A DNA stretch of 60,325 bases from Chryseosolibacter sp964563295 (lineage in GTDB: Bacteria > Bacteroidota > Bacteroidia > Cytophagales > Cyclobacteriaceae), in the NCBI GenBank assembly GCA_964563295.1, contig CAZLWX010000007.1, forward strand, positions 1 to 60,325, read 5' to 3'. Positions 45,922-53,303 of this stretch are shown piece after piece (the first letter of the stretch is position 1; each line of letters starts with the position of its first letter). A program made the position numbers and the translations under genes. Under the pieces are notes generated by a model. That model ran no database searches. It worked only from the letters and a program-made list of their open reading frames with translations, and was not told the origin of the DNA.

Positions 45922-46229
45922 GCCTCATCCTCCGCCGGCTCATTCGGCAAGTCCCCAGCCTCACGGCACACCTGCAGCGCATAGGTCATCGCCACGAGCG
46001 CATCCTCCGCCGCATCGGTACCTGGTCGCGTGTTCAGGAACGCCGCACACACGCCAGCAACATCGAGCAGGCGAGCAACCTGCTCCCGCGCCTGGTTCCG
46101 TTCGCGCTCAACGTGCTGCACCTCCAGCCATAGCCGGAACCGATCCCGATCATCAGGGCACGCCGTCCGGATCAGGTAATTGATGGTGTCTGACTCGCTG
46201 AGATTGGTCCACGGCACACTCGCGCTCAT
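45918..46229 (-). CDS. Hypothetical helical protein, 103 aa
   Basis: ATG at 46229 (a GTG at 46232 is also possible), coupled to the previous stop. Acidic helical sequence (RFRLWLEVQHVERERNQARE) with a second helix pair (AAEDALVAMTYALQVCREAG). Ends NEPAEDEA. Composition resembles small phage proteins made with regulators; unassigned. Confidence 0.5.
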   Translation of the reverse strand: MSASVPWTNLSESDTINYLIRTACPDDRDRFRLWLEVQHVERERNQAREQVARLLDVAGVCAAFLNTRPGTDAAEDALVAMTYALQVCREAGDLPNEPAEDEA

Positions 46230-46486
46230 CACGCCTCATCCTCCGCCGGCGCTGACACGAACCAACGACTGCCAGACATTTCCGCCAGGCGATCGTCTCG
46301 CTCGTTCATTTTGGCCTGCAATTCCATCATGGCTTCAACGTAGGCAATCCGTCCCTCAATAACCACTTCGCTGTAGCTGTCGCCGGCGTCAATCGCCCGC
46401 TGACGCAGCTCGCGCAATTGACCCAACACCTGCGCTTGAAACTCGGCCGGCGCCTGGTCTGGATTCGGTGATGGGTGATCAGGCAT
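46229..46486 (-). CDS. Hypothetical coiled-coil protein, 85 aa
   Basis: ATG overlapping the preceding frame, with GGAGG supplied by the cassette at 46491. Helical (VLGQLRELRQRAIDAGDSYS; YVEAMMELQAKMNERDDRLA), ends VSAPAEDEA. No family. Confidence 0.5.
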   Translation of the reverse strand: MPDHPSPNPDQAPAEFQAQVLGQLRELRQRAIDAGDSYSEVVIEGRIAYVEAMMELQAKMNERDDRLAEMSGSRWFVSAPAEDEA

Positions 46487-46730
46487 CGTTATCCTCCGCC
46501 GGCGCTGACACCCGCTCTATAATCCCCGTTGCCAACCAGAACAGCGAAACACCAAGCGCGGCCGCAATCTTCTTGAGTGTCGCCGGCCTGGGCAGCGCGA
46601 TCTCCCCGCGCTCGATCTTACTGAGCTGCGATTGATCAACGCCAGCACGTTTCGCCAGCTCGATTTGTGTGAGCCCGCGACCAACACGGGCATGGGTGAT
46701 CCGCTCACCGACGGCGCGTACATCATTCAT
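46479..46730 (-). CDS. XRE-family regulator, 83 aa
   Basis: A complete Cro/CI helix-turn-helix (ERITHARVGRGLTQIELAKR, AGVDQSQLSKIERGEIALPR, ATLKKIAAALGVSLFWLATG). First gene of the leftward cluster, divergent from the strong promoter at 46817. The inverted repeat ACATCT/AGATGT and the repeats CAGATACCTA upstream are likely its operators. A second repressor in the phage besides the one at 890; ends SAPAEDNDA. Confidence 0.8.
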   Translation of the reverse strand: MNDVRAVGERITHARVGRGLTQIELAKRAGVDQSQLSKIERGEIALPRPATLKKIAAALGVSLFWLATGIIERVSAPAEDNDA

Positions 46731-47084
46731 ATGTACATCTTACCAGATACCTAGATGTCCGTACACCCTTTGGTGTCCCGCGATACATCATTCCCAATAT
46801 TGCCTACCTAAACCCCTTGACAGATACCTATAAATGACCTATAGTGGTCTCAGTCAAGAACGAACGCACACACAGGAGGCAGACACCGACAGAGACCGAA
46901 CCCCCAGACCCGACCACTGACCGGCGCCAGATACGCGCCGGAGGAGAGACCAGGAGGCGCTAAGCAGTACGCGGGACTGGCTGAAGTCTTCCCCTCCACT
47001 CAAGCGAATCAATCCACCTGAGGCGAACGCGAAGCGGCCAGGCGCCTGGTCTGACCGCTCCTCGTTCGATAGGGAGGTTCCGAG
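46731..47084 (+). promoter_or_regulatory. Operator, strong promoter and 5' leader of accessory operon
   Basis: 354 bases without a gene. Operator-like ACATCT...AGATGT lies at 46735..46758, and CAGATACCTA occurs at 46744 and 46821. TTGACA (46817..46822), 17 bases and TATAGT (46840..46845) make the best promoter in the window. The transcript has a leader of about 230 nt with hairpin CCGGCGC/GCGCCGG (46921..46941) and the palindrome CCAGGCGCCTGG near 47040. AGGGAGG precedes the ATG at 47085. Confidence 0.75.
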
Positions 47085-47249
47085 ATGACCGTTCTCGACA
47101 TCATCGCTGAGGTTCGCGCGGAACGGCAGGCCGAGACGCCGGCTGAGGTCGCCGCCCGCTGCACCCGCTGCTCCAATGCCCTCTGGAACTACGGCAATTG
47201 CAGCGAATGCCAGGCCAAGGCCGACGCTAAGGCCAAGGCCGACCGCTAA
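47085..47249 (+). CDS. Zinc-ribbon protein, 54 aa
   Basis: MTVLDIIAEVRAERQAETPA, then RCTRCSNALWNYGNCSECQA: Cys-x-x-Cys twice, ten residues apart. Ends in a Lys/Ala tail (KADAKAKADR). First gene after the strong promoter. Likely a small nucleic-acid- or polymerase-binding protein; no specific family. Confidence 0.6.
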   Translation: MTVLDIIAEVRAERQAETPAEVAARCTRCSNALWNYGNCSECQAKADAKAKADR

Positions 47250-47259
47250 CCACTCGTCA

Positions 47260-47281
47260 GGGCCGGGCACCTACCCGGCCC
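47260..47281 (+). terminator. Intergenic hairpin
   Basis: GGGCCGGG/CCCGGCCC, eight perfect pairs, six-base loop, between the zinc-ribbon gene and the next. No T tract; attenuator or processing signal. Confidence 0.5.
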
Positions 47282-47309
47282 ACGCACCGACACAGAAGGA
47301 GACACGGAC

Positions 47310-47510
47310 ATGGAAACGTTCAACCAGTACGCCAAGGGCGACGCGCTTGGCAAGCTCCTCCGCGTCGAACAGCACGAACGCGATGGTATCTGGTTCGTTG
47401 ATCTCTGGCAGGACCAGCGCCTGGTGAGTAGACAACTCTTCGACAACGAACGCGACGCCTGCACCGCCTACGCCCTCGGCATCCTGCTTGTGGGCAAGTT
47501 CGCCGCCTAA
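47310..47510 (+). CDS. Hypothetical protein, 66 aa
   Basis: ATG at 47310 with GAAGGAGACACGGAC upstream. Mixed alpha/beta (GIWFVDLWQDQRLVSRQLFD). No family recognised. Confidence 0.5.
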   Translation: METFNQYAKGDALGKLLRVEQHERDGIWFVDLWQDQRLVSRQLFDNERDACTAYALGILLVGKFAA

Positions 47511-47554
47511 TCGACCGTCTGATCCGAACGCTCACACGTATGGAGGACACCACC

Positions 47555-47839
47555 ATGAAGCTCGCCACCATCGCCGCCCTCGCCCTCGCGCTGCTCGCCG
47601 GCACGGTCCACACCACGGACGCCCACGACGGCCCGCGCCTGGTCCTCTCCGGACCCGACGCCGGCATCCAGCTCCCCGACGGCCGCGTCCTACAGACCGA
47701 GTACATCACGTTCTACGCGATGCACCGCAACGATGATCGCCTGGTGGTGTTTGAGGACGGATCGGCCGCCCTCATTGACTGCGAACGCGGCATCGTCCGT
47801 GGCCCGAACGGCCAGTCGCACCCGATTGACTGCAACTAA
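47555..47839 (+). CDS. Small secreted protein, 94 aa
   Basis: The ATG at 47555 follows TGGAGGACACCACC. A signal peptide (MKLATIAALALALLAGTVHT) with likely cleavage near TDA-HD leaves about 67 mature residues, beta-rich with two Cys (LIDCERG; PIDCN) that could form a disulphide. No lipobox. Expression from the lysogen-type accessory operon would make it a candidate lysogenic-conversion or superinfection factor. Confidence 0.6.
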   Translation: MKLATIAALALALLAGTVHTTDAHDGPRLVLSGPDAGIQLPDGRVLQTEYITFYAMHRNDDRLVVFEDGSAALIDCERGIVRGPNGQSHPIDCN

Positions 47840-47876
47840 CACGGCCCACGCGCCTACAGAAAAGGAGCTACGGACA

Positions 47877-48149
47877 ATGGCTATCACACTTCGCGCGTAC
47901 CGCTCAGTCGTCAACGGTATTCCGATGCGCCTTGATCGCCACCCGGACACCGGCGCCACGATCCTGCGAGCGGAAACCCTGGCAGAGTTGGTCGAGGCCG
48001 GCGACGCCCTCGCCACGCCCTATATCGACGGCGGCACCGGCGAAACCCTCTACCGCGTGACCACACCGGACGGAACGCCCCTCCGCTTTGATCTCGTCAA
48101 CGAACAGACCGCCATACACCATATTGCGCCGACCCTAAAGCATCGCTAA
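47877..48149 (+). CDS. Hypothetical beta-rich protein, 90 aa
   Basis: ATG at 47877 with AAAAGGAGCTACGGACA upstream. MAITLRAYRSVVNGIPMRLD begins a beta-rich sequence with Thr/Gly turns (YIDGGTGETLYRVTTPDGTP). Soluble; no family. Confidence 0.5.
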   Translation: MAITLRAYRSVVNGIPMRLDRHPDTGATILRAETLAELVEAGDALATPYIDGGTGETLYRVTTPDGTPLRFDLVNEQTAIHHIAPTLKHR

Positions 48150-48173
48150 CAGAAAGGAGGCACGCAGACAAGA

Positions 48174-48210
48174 GGCGAGGGGCCAGGCGGCTACACCTGG
48201 TCCCCTCGTT
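48174..48210 (+). terminator. Intergenic hairpin
   Basis: GGCGAGGGG-CCAGG pairs with CCTGG-(T)-CCCCTCGTT around an eight-base loop, one bulged T. In the 104-base gap before the SWIM-like gene. Similar CCAGG/CCTGG core to the palindrome near 47040. Confidence 0.5.
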
Positions 48211-48253
48211 ACTCCCCGACCCGCTTGGTGCAAGTCCAGAAGGAGCCACGACG

Positions 48254-48541
48254 ATGGTAGCACAAACCCTGAAACCCATTGACGCCCGCATGGTTGAGGC
48301 CCGCGCTCGCGCCAAGAGCAAGCAGGCCCGCGTCTACGTGATTGAGCCCCGCCGGCACTACCAGGCCAAGCGCCAGTCCGAACCGGGCAAGGTCCACGAC
48401 CTGATCCGCACCGCGCGGGGCTGGCGATGTTCCTGCCCCGGCTACCAGTACACCTCACTCTGTTACGCGCTCGCCCAGCTCGAAAAGCGCAGCGAACGCG
48501 AAGGCTGGCAGGACGGCTTCCGCATCGCCCGCGCCTCCTGA
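48254..48541 (+). CDS. SWIM-like zinc-binding protein, 95 aa
   Basis: ATG at 48254 with AGAAGGAGCCACGACG upstream. The C-terminal half reads KVHDLIRTARGWRCSCPGYQ, then LCYALAQLEKR. This is the SWIM pattern of a beta hairpin, CxC and a later Cys followed by a helix; the last ligand is Tyr rather than His. SWIM proteins bind DNA or proteins in recombination and mobile elements. Short and probably an accessory. Confidence 0.6.
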   Translation: MVAQTLKPIDARMVEARARAKSKQARVYVIEPRRHYQAKRQSEPGKVHDLIRTARGWRCSCPGYQYTSLCYALAQLEKRSEREGWQDGFRIARAS

Positions 48542-48562
48542 CCCATTCACACGGATTTGACC

Positions 48563-48593
48563 GCGCCACGGGCCTGCAAATGGCTCGTGGCGC
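48563..48593 (+). terminator. Intergenic hairpin
   Basis: GCGCCACGGGC pairs with GCTCGTGGCGC (11 pairs, one G-T), nine-base loop, followed by the Shine-Dalgarno of the next gene. Confidence 0.5.
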
Positions 48594-48613
48594 TATCCCT
48601 GGAGGATCACGTC

Positions 48614-49255
48614 ATGACGACCTACGGCCGACGTTCACGCCACGACTCCACTATCGTCGCCACGTTCCAACCGATCATCCACCCGACCAAGCATGACGAA
48701 CCCGCCTGCCCCCGCTGCAAGGGCAAGGGCTACTACCGCAAGGACGCCTCGTCGTACTTCGCGTGTGATTGTGAGGACAGCGTGACGAAGAAGGAGCGAG
48801 TTACCATGAGCAAGCAGTGTATCCGTTGCAACAACACGCTCATAGGCTTTGAAGAGCGAGGGGAAATCTGCAACGCCTGCCTGAGCAAAGGCTGGGGCTA
48901 CGGCCATGACGACAACAGCGACGAATACAACCAACAGGTTGAGCGCGATTCCCACAGCGATCAAGCAATCAACCTGTTCGACGAGTGGCACGACCCCGAG
49001 GCCCACGACGACCTGGCCCGCGACATCGAGATCCACGAGGGCACGCACCCGCTCGAAGGCAGCCCGCTCGATGCTTGCACACTCTGCGATGATCGCGGCT
49101 ACTTCCTGAGCGACTGGTCCTGGCAGGGTGGACCCAGTTACGAACCCTGCTCATGCGCTCTCGGTCAGCCCGAGACCACCGACCGCGGCTCGGTCAGCAT
49201 CCCGCCGCCGCTCCTGGCCTACACCGACGCCGACTACGCGGCAGCACCGTTCTAG
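48614..49255 (+). CDS. Multi-zinc-knuckle protein, 213 aa
   Basis: ATG at 48614 with CTGGAGGATCACGTC upstream. Zinc sites: CPRCKGKGYYRKDASSYFAC then DC (DnaJ-type); CIRCNNTLIGFEERGEIC then NAC; CTLCDDRGYF and CSC near the end. An acidic loop (HDPEAHDDLARDIEIHEG) lies between. A second in-frame ATG at 48806 has its own GAAGGAG, so a shorter 149-residue form is possible. No family; the domain mix resembles chaperone-like or RNA-binding zinc proteins. Confidence 0.6.
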   Translation: MTTYGRRSRHDSTIVATFQPIIHPTKHDEPACPRCKGKGYYRKDASSYFACDCEDSVTKKERVTMSKQCIRCNNTLIGFEERGEICNACLSKGWGYGHDDNSDEYNQQVERDSHSDQAINLFDEWHDPEAHDDLARDIEIHEGTHPLEGSPLDACTLCDDRGYFLSDWSWQGGPSYEPCSCALGQPETTDRGSVSIPPPLLAYTDADYAAAPF

Positions 49256-49263
49256 GAGAAAGA

Positions 49264-49306
49264 AAGAACCCGCCACCGCCAGTCGAAAGACTGTGGGGCG
49301 GGTCTT
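49264..49306 (+). terminator. Terminator-like nested hairpin
   Basis: Outer AAG-ACCCGCC/GGCGGGT-CTT and inner CAGTC-GAAA-GACTG with a GNRA tetraloop, directly after the stop at 49255. Strongly folded, likely the end or pause of the accessory transcript; no T run. Lies in the 131-base gap before 49387. Confidence 0.55.
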
Positions 49307-49386
49307 GACAGCCCAAGTCTACCACGCCGTCCCGATGCGACAATGGCGCGAGGAGTTACACGCTGCTCGCGCCACAGGAGGCCCAC

Positions 49387-49650
49387 ATGGATGACGAAAC
49401 CCTGGCCATCATGTGCGAAGTCTCATGCAACTTGGCCCGCGAGCAAAACGACCAGCTTATCCGCTTCATCCTCGACAAAATGGGGAGCAAGGATGATCTG
49501 GATATCCGGCGCCGGCTGCTCTTTGAGCTACACGACAGCGACATCATCAGCAAGGCACAGGTGCGACGCTATGCCAACCTCGACCCCGGCGACTACTGGG
49601 ATGAACTGATTGCCTGGCGCCAAGGTCGCAGAGATCGACAATCACCTTAA
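49387..49650 (+). CDS. Hypothetical helical protein, 87 aa
   Basis: ATG at 49387 with CACAGGAGGCCCAC upstream. All-helical, acidic (AIMCEVSCNLAREQNDQLIR; DIRRRLLFELHDSDIISKAQ). No family. Confidence 0.5.
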   Translation: MDDETLAIMCEVSCNLAREQNDQLIRFILDKMGSKDDLDIRRRLLFELHDSDIISKAQVRRYANLDPGDYWDELIAWRQGRRDRQSP

Positions 49651-49651
49651 C

Positions 49652-49774
49652 CATATCACGCCGTTATCACGCGCCACCCGCAACCAGACGCATCACGCCA
49701 CGCGTATGACGCATCACGACACCACGGATTGACGCCAGATTCCGCACCTGTCGCACCACGTCACACGCATCACG
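49652..49774. repeat. Direct repeats of ATCACG/ACGCATCACG
   Basis: ACGCATCACG at 49688, 49709 and 49765; the last two continue ACACC. ATCACG also occurs at 49655 and 49669. They lie in the 281-base gap (49651..49931) near the integrase. The gap otherwise shows an AT-rich spot (AGATATTATAGG) and no frame. Could be protein-binding sites, for example integrase arm sites. Confidence 0.45.
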
Positions 49775-49931
49775 ACACCCGTCCACAGATATTATAGGTT
49801 TCCACAAGTGCCCCACTTTCCGCATGACTGCGCCACATTTCCCGCGTCTTCTCACCGATTTGTCACGTTCGCCCCGGAAGCACCGCCATTCTGCGATACT
49901 TGGCGCATCATACCGCGCCCAAGGAGGACAC

Positions 49932-50258
49932 ATGAGCAACATACGTGAGCCGGGCGATGCTGAACTCGGCTATGACTACGATGACGCCCTGATCGCGGAA
50001 AAGCAAGGCCGGCGCAAGGAAGACCGGCGCTGTAACACATGCCAATGGTGGGTCCACGAAACCGACCATGGATACCTGACCAATGATGATCCGAATGACT
50101 GGGGCACCTGCGGCCTCACGGAACTCTGGAACGGAGCTGATCCGGTACACCGACGGTCACTCGCCCTGGCCGTTGACGCCGAAAGCTACGCAGCGATCCT
50201 GTGGACCCGTGAGGATTTTTCATGCATCCAGTGGGTCCTCTCCCAGCAACCCACCTAA
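49932..50258 (+). CDS. Cysteine-containing phage protein, 108 aa
   Basis: ATG at 49932 with AAGGAGGACAC upstream. RRCNTCQWWVHETDHGY, WGTCGLTELWNG and FSCIQWVL give four Cys in the pattern CxxC...C...C that is common in small phage proteins with a metal or iron-sulphur site. Acidic N-terminus. Its 3' end overlaps the convergent integrase gene. Confidence 0.6.
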   Translation: MSNIREPGDAELGYDYDDALIAEKQGRRKEDRRCNTCQWWVHETDHGYLTNDDPNDWGTCGLTELWNGADPVHRRSLALAVDAESYAAILWTREDFSCIQWVLSQQPT

Positions 50259-51329
50259 CGCGTCGGCCACGACCCGCCCGGAGGCCGGCAGCGCGTGCGT
50301 GTACACCCCGAGCGTGACCTGGCTGTTGGCGTGGCCCGCCCGTTTGCTGACCGCCGCCACGCTCATCCCCGCGTTGATTGCCAGGGTGATCCCCAGGTGC
50401 CGCAGCCCGTGCGCGGTCAGCCGGGGCACGTTGTACTCCCCGCAGGCCCGCTCCAACCGGTAGGCCGGTGTCATCGGGTTCCATAACCCACCGTCCCGCC
50501 CGGGAAACACGAGCACACTCCTTGCCTGCTCATGTCGCGCCCACAAGCGCCGCATCGTCTCGGCATCCATGTCCACCGGCCGCGCGGAGGTGAACGTCTT
50601 GGCGCTCGTGCCAAGGACCCACTGCCCGTCGCGGTTCTTGGTCGCGGTTCGCGTCACGTTGATCACGCCGGCGTCCCAGTCAATCGCGCCCCACGACAAC
50701 GCCAGCGCCTCACCCATCCGCAACCAACCGAGGAGGAAGATGCGCCAGAGCACATGGTCAGGATCATCGCAGCTCGCACGCAGGAAGTGCTGCGATTGCT
50801 CAACGCTCCACACCGGACGCACCACCCGGGGCTGCTCAGGCCGGCCCACCTTGACGCCATCACACGGGTTGCGCTCGATGTACTCCCAGTGATAGGCCTG
50901 GCGCATCGCCTGCGAGAGCACCGCCAGCCGGCCCCGCACCGTCTCCGGCGCCGCACCCTCCCGGCTGCGCTGCACCCATCGCTCCACGTCGCGCCGCGTG
51001 AGGTCGGTGAGGCGCTTGGTGCCGAACGCGGGCATGAGGTGCGTTCGGATGTCCTGCTCGTAGCGATGCAACGACGCCGGCTTGATCCCGGTGGAGGCTT
51101 TCCACGGCAACCACTCGTCCAGCAGGTAATCGCGAACCGTTTGCCGCCCCGCGCTCGACGGCGTGCGCCGCAGGCTCGCCCGCGCCGCCTGCTCCCGGAA
51201 CTCCGCGAGCGTCCGCGCCGTGATCACCTTCTGCCGCCGCTTGCCCGACACCGGATCGCGGCCCGTTTCGACCGTGCCCCGCCAGCGCGTCTCGCCATTC
51301 TTGAGCGTCACCCGCCGAGGACTGCTCAT
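50220..51329 (-). CDS. int: Tyrosine integrase
   Basis: ATG at 51329 after ACAGGAGCATACC, 369 residues. The N-terminal AP2-like arm-binding part (about 1 to 60) contains GRDPVSGKRRQKV. The core-binding SAM-like domain spans about 63 to 155. The catalytic domain carries Arg204 (WLRMGE), Lys244, His307 and Arg310 (TAHGLRH), His333 (RAGHA) and nucleophile Tyr343 (LGVYTHAL). It catalyses integration and excision. It is convergent with 49932..50258. Its start abuts the repeated early region, so attP may lie just upstream or in the repeats at 49652..49774. Confidence 0.92.
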   Translation of the reverse strand: MSSPRRVTLKNGETRWRGTVETGRDPVSGKRRQKVITARTLAEFREQAARASLRRTPSSAGRQTVRDYLLDEWLPWKASTGIKPASLHRYEQDIRTHLMPAFGTKRLTDLTRRDVERWVQRSREGAAPETVRGRLAVLSQAMRQAYHWEYIERNPCDGVKVGRPEQPRVVRPVWSVEQSQHFLRASCDDPDHVLWRIFLLGWLRMGEALALSWGAIDWDAGVINVTRTATKNRDGQWVLGTSAKTFTSARPVDMDAETMRRLWARHEQARSVLVFPGRDGGLWNPMTPAYRLERACGEYNVPRLTAHGLRHLGITLAINAGMSVAAVSKRAGHANSQVTLGVYTHALPASGRVVADALGGLLGEDPLDA

Positions 51330-51370
51330 GGTATGCTCCTGTAGAACACACGTTCGCACCTTTATCCGCG

Positions 51371-51388
51371 CTTCACCCGATGGTGAAG
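51371..51388. promoter_or_regulatory. Inverted repeat upstream of integrase, copy 2
   Basis: CTTCACC CGAT GGTGAAG as at 608..625, here directly upstream of the complete integrase gene and therefore placed to regulate it or to be part of its core site. Confidence 0.45.
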
Positions 51389-51453
51389 AGAACATAAACC
51401 TGCTACGATGCCCGTTCACAAACCGCGCGACAGTCACACGGGGGAGGAGCTCG

Positions 51454-51702
51454 ATGGAGCGGGATCAGCACACCCATTCGACGATCTTTCGCGGGGTTGC
51501 CGAGGACGAGGAGTCCGGCGCGGTGGACGCCTACCGCTGCGTCCTGTGTCTCGATGAAGCCGGCGCGTTCTCGCTCGACTGGACCTGGCTGGAGAGCGGC
51601 GACACGATCCGCATCATCATCCCCGCCGGCCACCCGACGCACACCGCCTGGGCTACGCTGTTTCCGCGCCACTGGGAAGCAACGGCGGGACCGCTTGATT
51701 GA
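51454..51702 (+). CDS. Hypothetical protein, 82 aa (copy 2)
   Basis: Identical to 691..939. Same GGGGGAGGAG ribosome site. Confidence 0.6.
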   Translation: MERDQHTHSTIFRGVAEDEESGAVDAYRCVLCLDEAGAFSLDWTWLESGDTIRIIIPAGHPTHTAWATLFPRHWEATAGPLD

Positions 51703-52063
51703 CGGCCTGTCGCTGCTCCTGGCCCCGCGCCACGTCGCGCAGCATCTGGAGCACCATCCGCTGCCGCGCCGGCGTCAACGACTCGAACAGCGCCTCGACC
51801 TCGGACCGCGCTCGCACCTCCGGGGTCGCCACGTCGCGCACCTCGGAGGGCCACAACTCGCCGGCCATCACCAGGATGTCCACGTGGCGCACGCCCAGTT
51901 CTCGCGCCAGTTTCCGCCGCGCGTCCGCCGTCGGCCGCGTGATCTTGCCGTTCGCCCAGCGCCCGACGATGCTCTGCGACTCGTCCAGGGCGCGGGCGAA
52001 CGCCGCCATGTTCCCGTCGTAGTGGTCCCGCACATGTCGTTGAATCACGTCCCGTAGTTCCAC
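51653..52063 (-). CDS. CI-like XRE repressor (copy 2)
   Basis: Identical to 890..1300, GTG start. In a tandem arrangement both copies would be expressed. Confidence 0.8.
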   Translation of the reverse strand: MELRDVIQRHVRDHYDGNMAAFARALDESQSIVGRWANGKITRPTADARRKLARELGVRHVDILVMAGELWPSEVRDVATPEVRARSEVEALFESLTPARQRMVLQMLRDVARGQEQRQAVNQAVPPLLPSGAETA

Positions 52064-52103
52064 CGGCGCACCCCTTTCCGATCACCTAAGTATACACACG
52101 CAC

Positions 52104-52141
52104 GACGCACGCTTGACGCACGGCGCATGCCGCGCTACCAT
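52104..52141 (+). promoter_or_regulatory. Early promoter/operator (copy 2)
   Basis: TTGACG at 52113, TACCAT at 52136; same GACGCACG repeats as at 1341..1378. Confidence 0.65.
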
Positions 52142-52177
52142 GCTCCTAACACATCACGTCACACGTAAGGAGCGATG

Positions 52178-52369
52178 ATGACCGTCACGGTATCCTCCCC
52201 GCCGACCGCCCCCACCGGGAGCGCGGTCCGGCAGAACATCAGCCTCACCCCGGAGGCGCGGCGCCTGTTGCGCGAGCTGGCCGAGCAGACCGAGGAAGGC
52301 AACGTTTCCCGCCTGATCCGCCGCCTGGCCCGCGAGGAAGCCCAACGCCGCAAGGACGAGCAGGGATGA
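52178..52369 (+). CDS. Ribbon-helix-helix-like protein (copy 2)
   Basis: Identical to 1415..1606. Confidence 0.65.
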   Translation: MTVTVSSPPTAPTGSAVRQNISLTPEARRLLRELAEQTEEGNVSRLIRRLAREEAQRRKDEQG

Positions 52370-52689
52370 CCCTCGACGCCATCGCCCGCGATATCGCGGA
52401 AGCGCAGGCCGGCGCGACGTGGGAACACCTCAGGGCGCAAGAGGAAGTGTTGCGCCGCCAGATGGACACCTACTGGGCCGCGTACTGCGCCGCCGTCGCC
52501 AGTGAGCGCCAGCAGGCCAGCTTCGCCCCGCCACCGCTGACCACCAAGCAAGCCGCCGCCGCCCTCAACCTCAGCGAGTACGCCGTGCGCGAGCTGATCC
52601 GCACCCGCCGGCTGCGCAAGCTGGAGGACATCGGCAATCACGTGCTCATCCCCCGGAGTGAGATCGACCGCCTGCTCGAAGGAGCCTGA
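52366..52689 (+). CDS. Excisionase-like protein (copy 2)
   Basis: Identical to 1603..1926. Confidence 0.7.
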   Translation: MTLDAIARDIAEAQAGATWEHLRAQEEVLRRQMDTYWAAYCAAVASERQQASFAPPPLTTKQAAAALNLSEYAVRELIRTRRLRKLEDIGNHVLIPRSEIDRLLEGA

Positions 52690-52692
52690 CCC

Positions 52693-52920
52693 GTGACCGA
52701 GCCGTACCCGGACTTTCACAGTTCCATCACCGCTGATCTCATCACGCTTAACCCGACACGCTGGACCCCGGCGGGGATTTGCGCCCTGCTCGATACGCTC
52801 ATCCACGAAAACCACCGCCAGGCCGGCTACCTCGCGCACGAACTCGCCCTCGTGGAAGACCTTGCCGACTACCGAAACATTTGCCCCGAGCGTGCCGCAA
52901 TTCAGGAGCCGAACGAATGA
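52693..52920 (+). CDS. Hypothetical protein, 75 aa (copy 2)
   Basis: Identical to 1930..2157. Confidence 0.55.
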   Translation: MTEPYPDFHSSITADLITLNPTRWTPAGICALLDTLIHENHRQAGYLAHELALVEDLADYRNICPERAAIQEPNE

Positions 52921-53135
52921 TCATCCTCACCAACGACGAAGCCGCCGCCCTGGTCCACCGCCTGACCGCCACCGCCAACGCGCTCGATGGGGTCCGCGCT
53001 GGATCGTCGCTCGACGGCGCCGACCACGCCCGGCTGTACGACGCCGCCCGCGCCGCCCGCGAGTGCGCCGACGTGCTGCGTCCCGCGTCCCGGCATCCCA
53101 ACCCCTCGCTCATCTCAACCCCGACCGCCTCGTAA
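52917..53135 (+). CDS. Hypothetical protein, 72 aa (copy 2)
   Basis: Identical to 2154..2372. Confidence 0.5.
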   Translation: MIILTNDEAAALVHRLTATANALDGVRAGSSLDGADHARLYDAARAARECADVLRPASRHPNPSLISTPTAS

Positions 53136-53303
53136 CGAGGCCGGTCCGGCGACGTGCTGGCCGCCCGCGCACCCGGACGCCTCCCCCCGGCCCTGCGTCT
53201 CCCCACGGTGGTCTGCACGTCGCCGGACTGTCTGGTCTGGCAGTCACCAGCATACGGGCACGGTGCCCGATGCAGATTTATTGCACGCGAAAGGAGATCA
53301 CCT

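Noticed and set aside
49313..49330. TTGACA after the hairpin at 49264..49306 as a promoter
   Set aside because: No acceptable -10 at 16 to 18 bases; the gene at 49387 may be read through instead.
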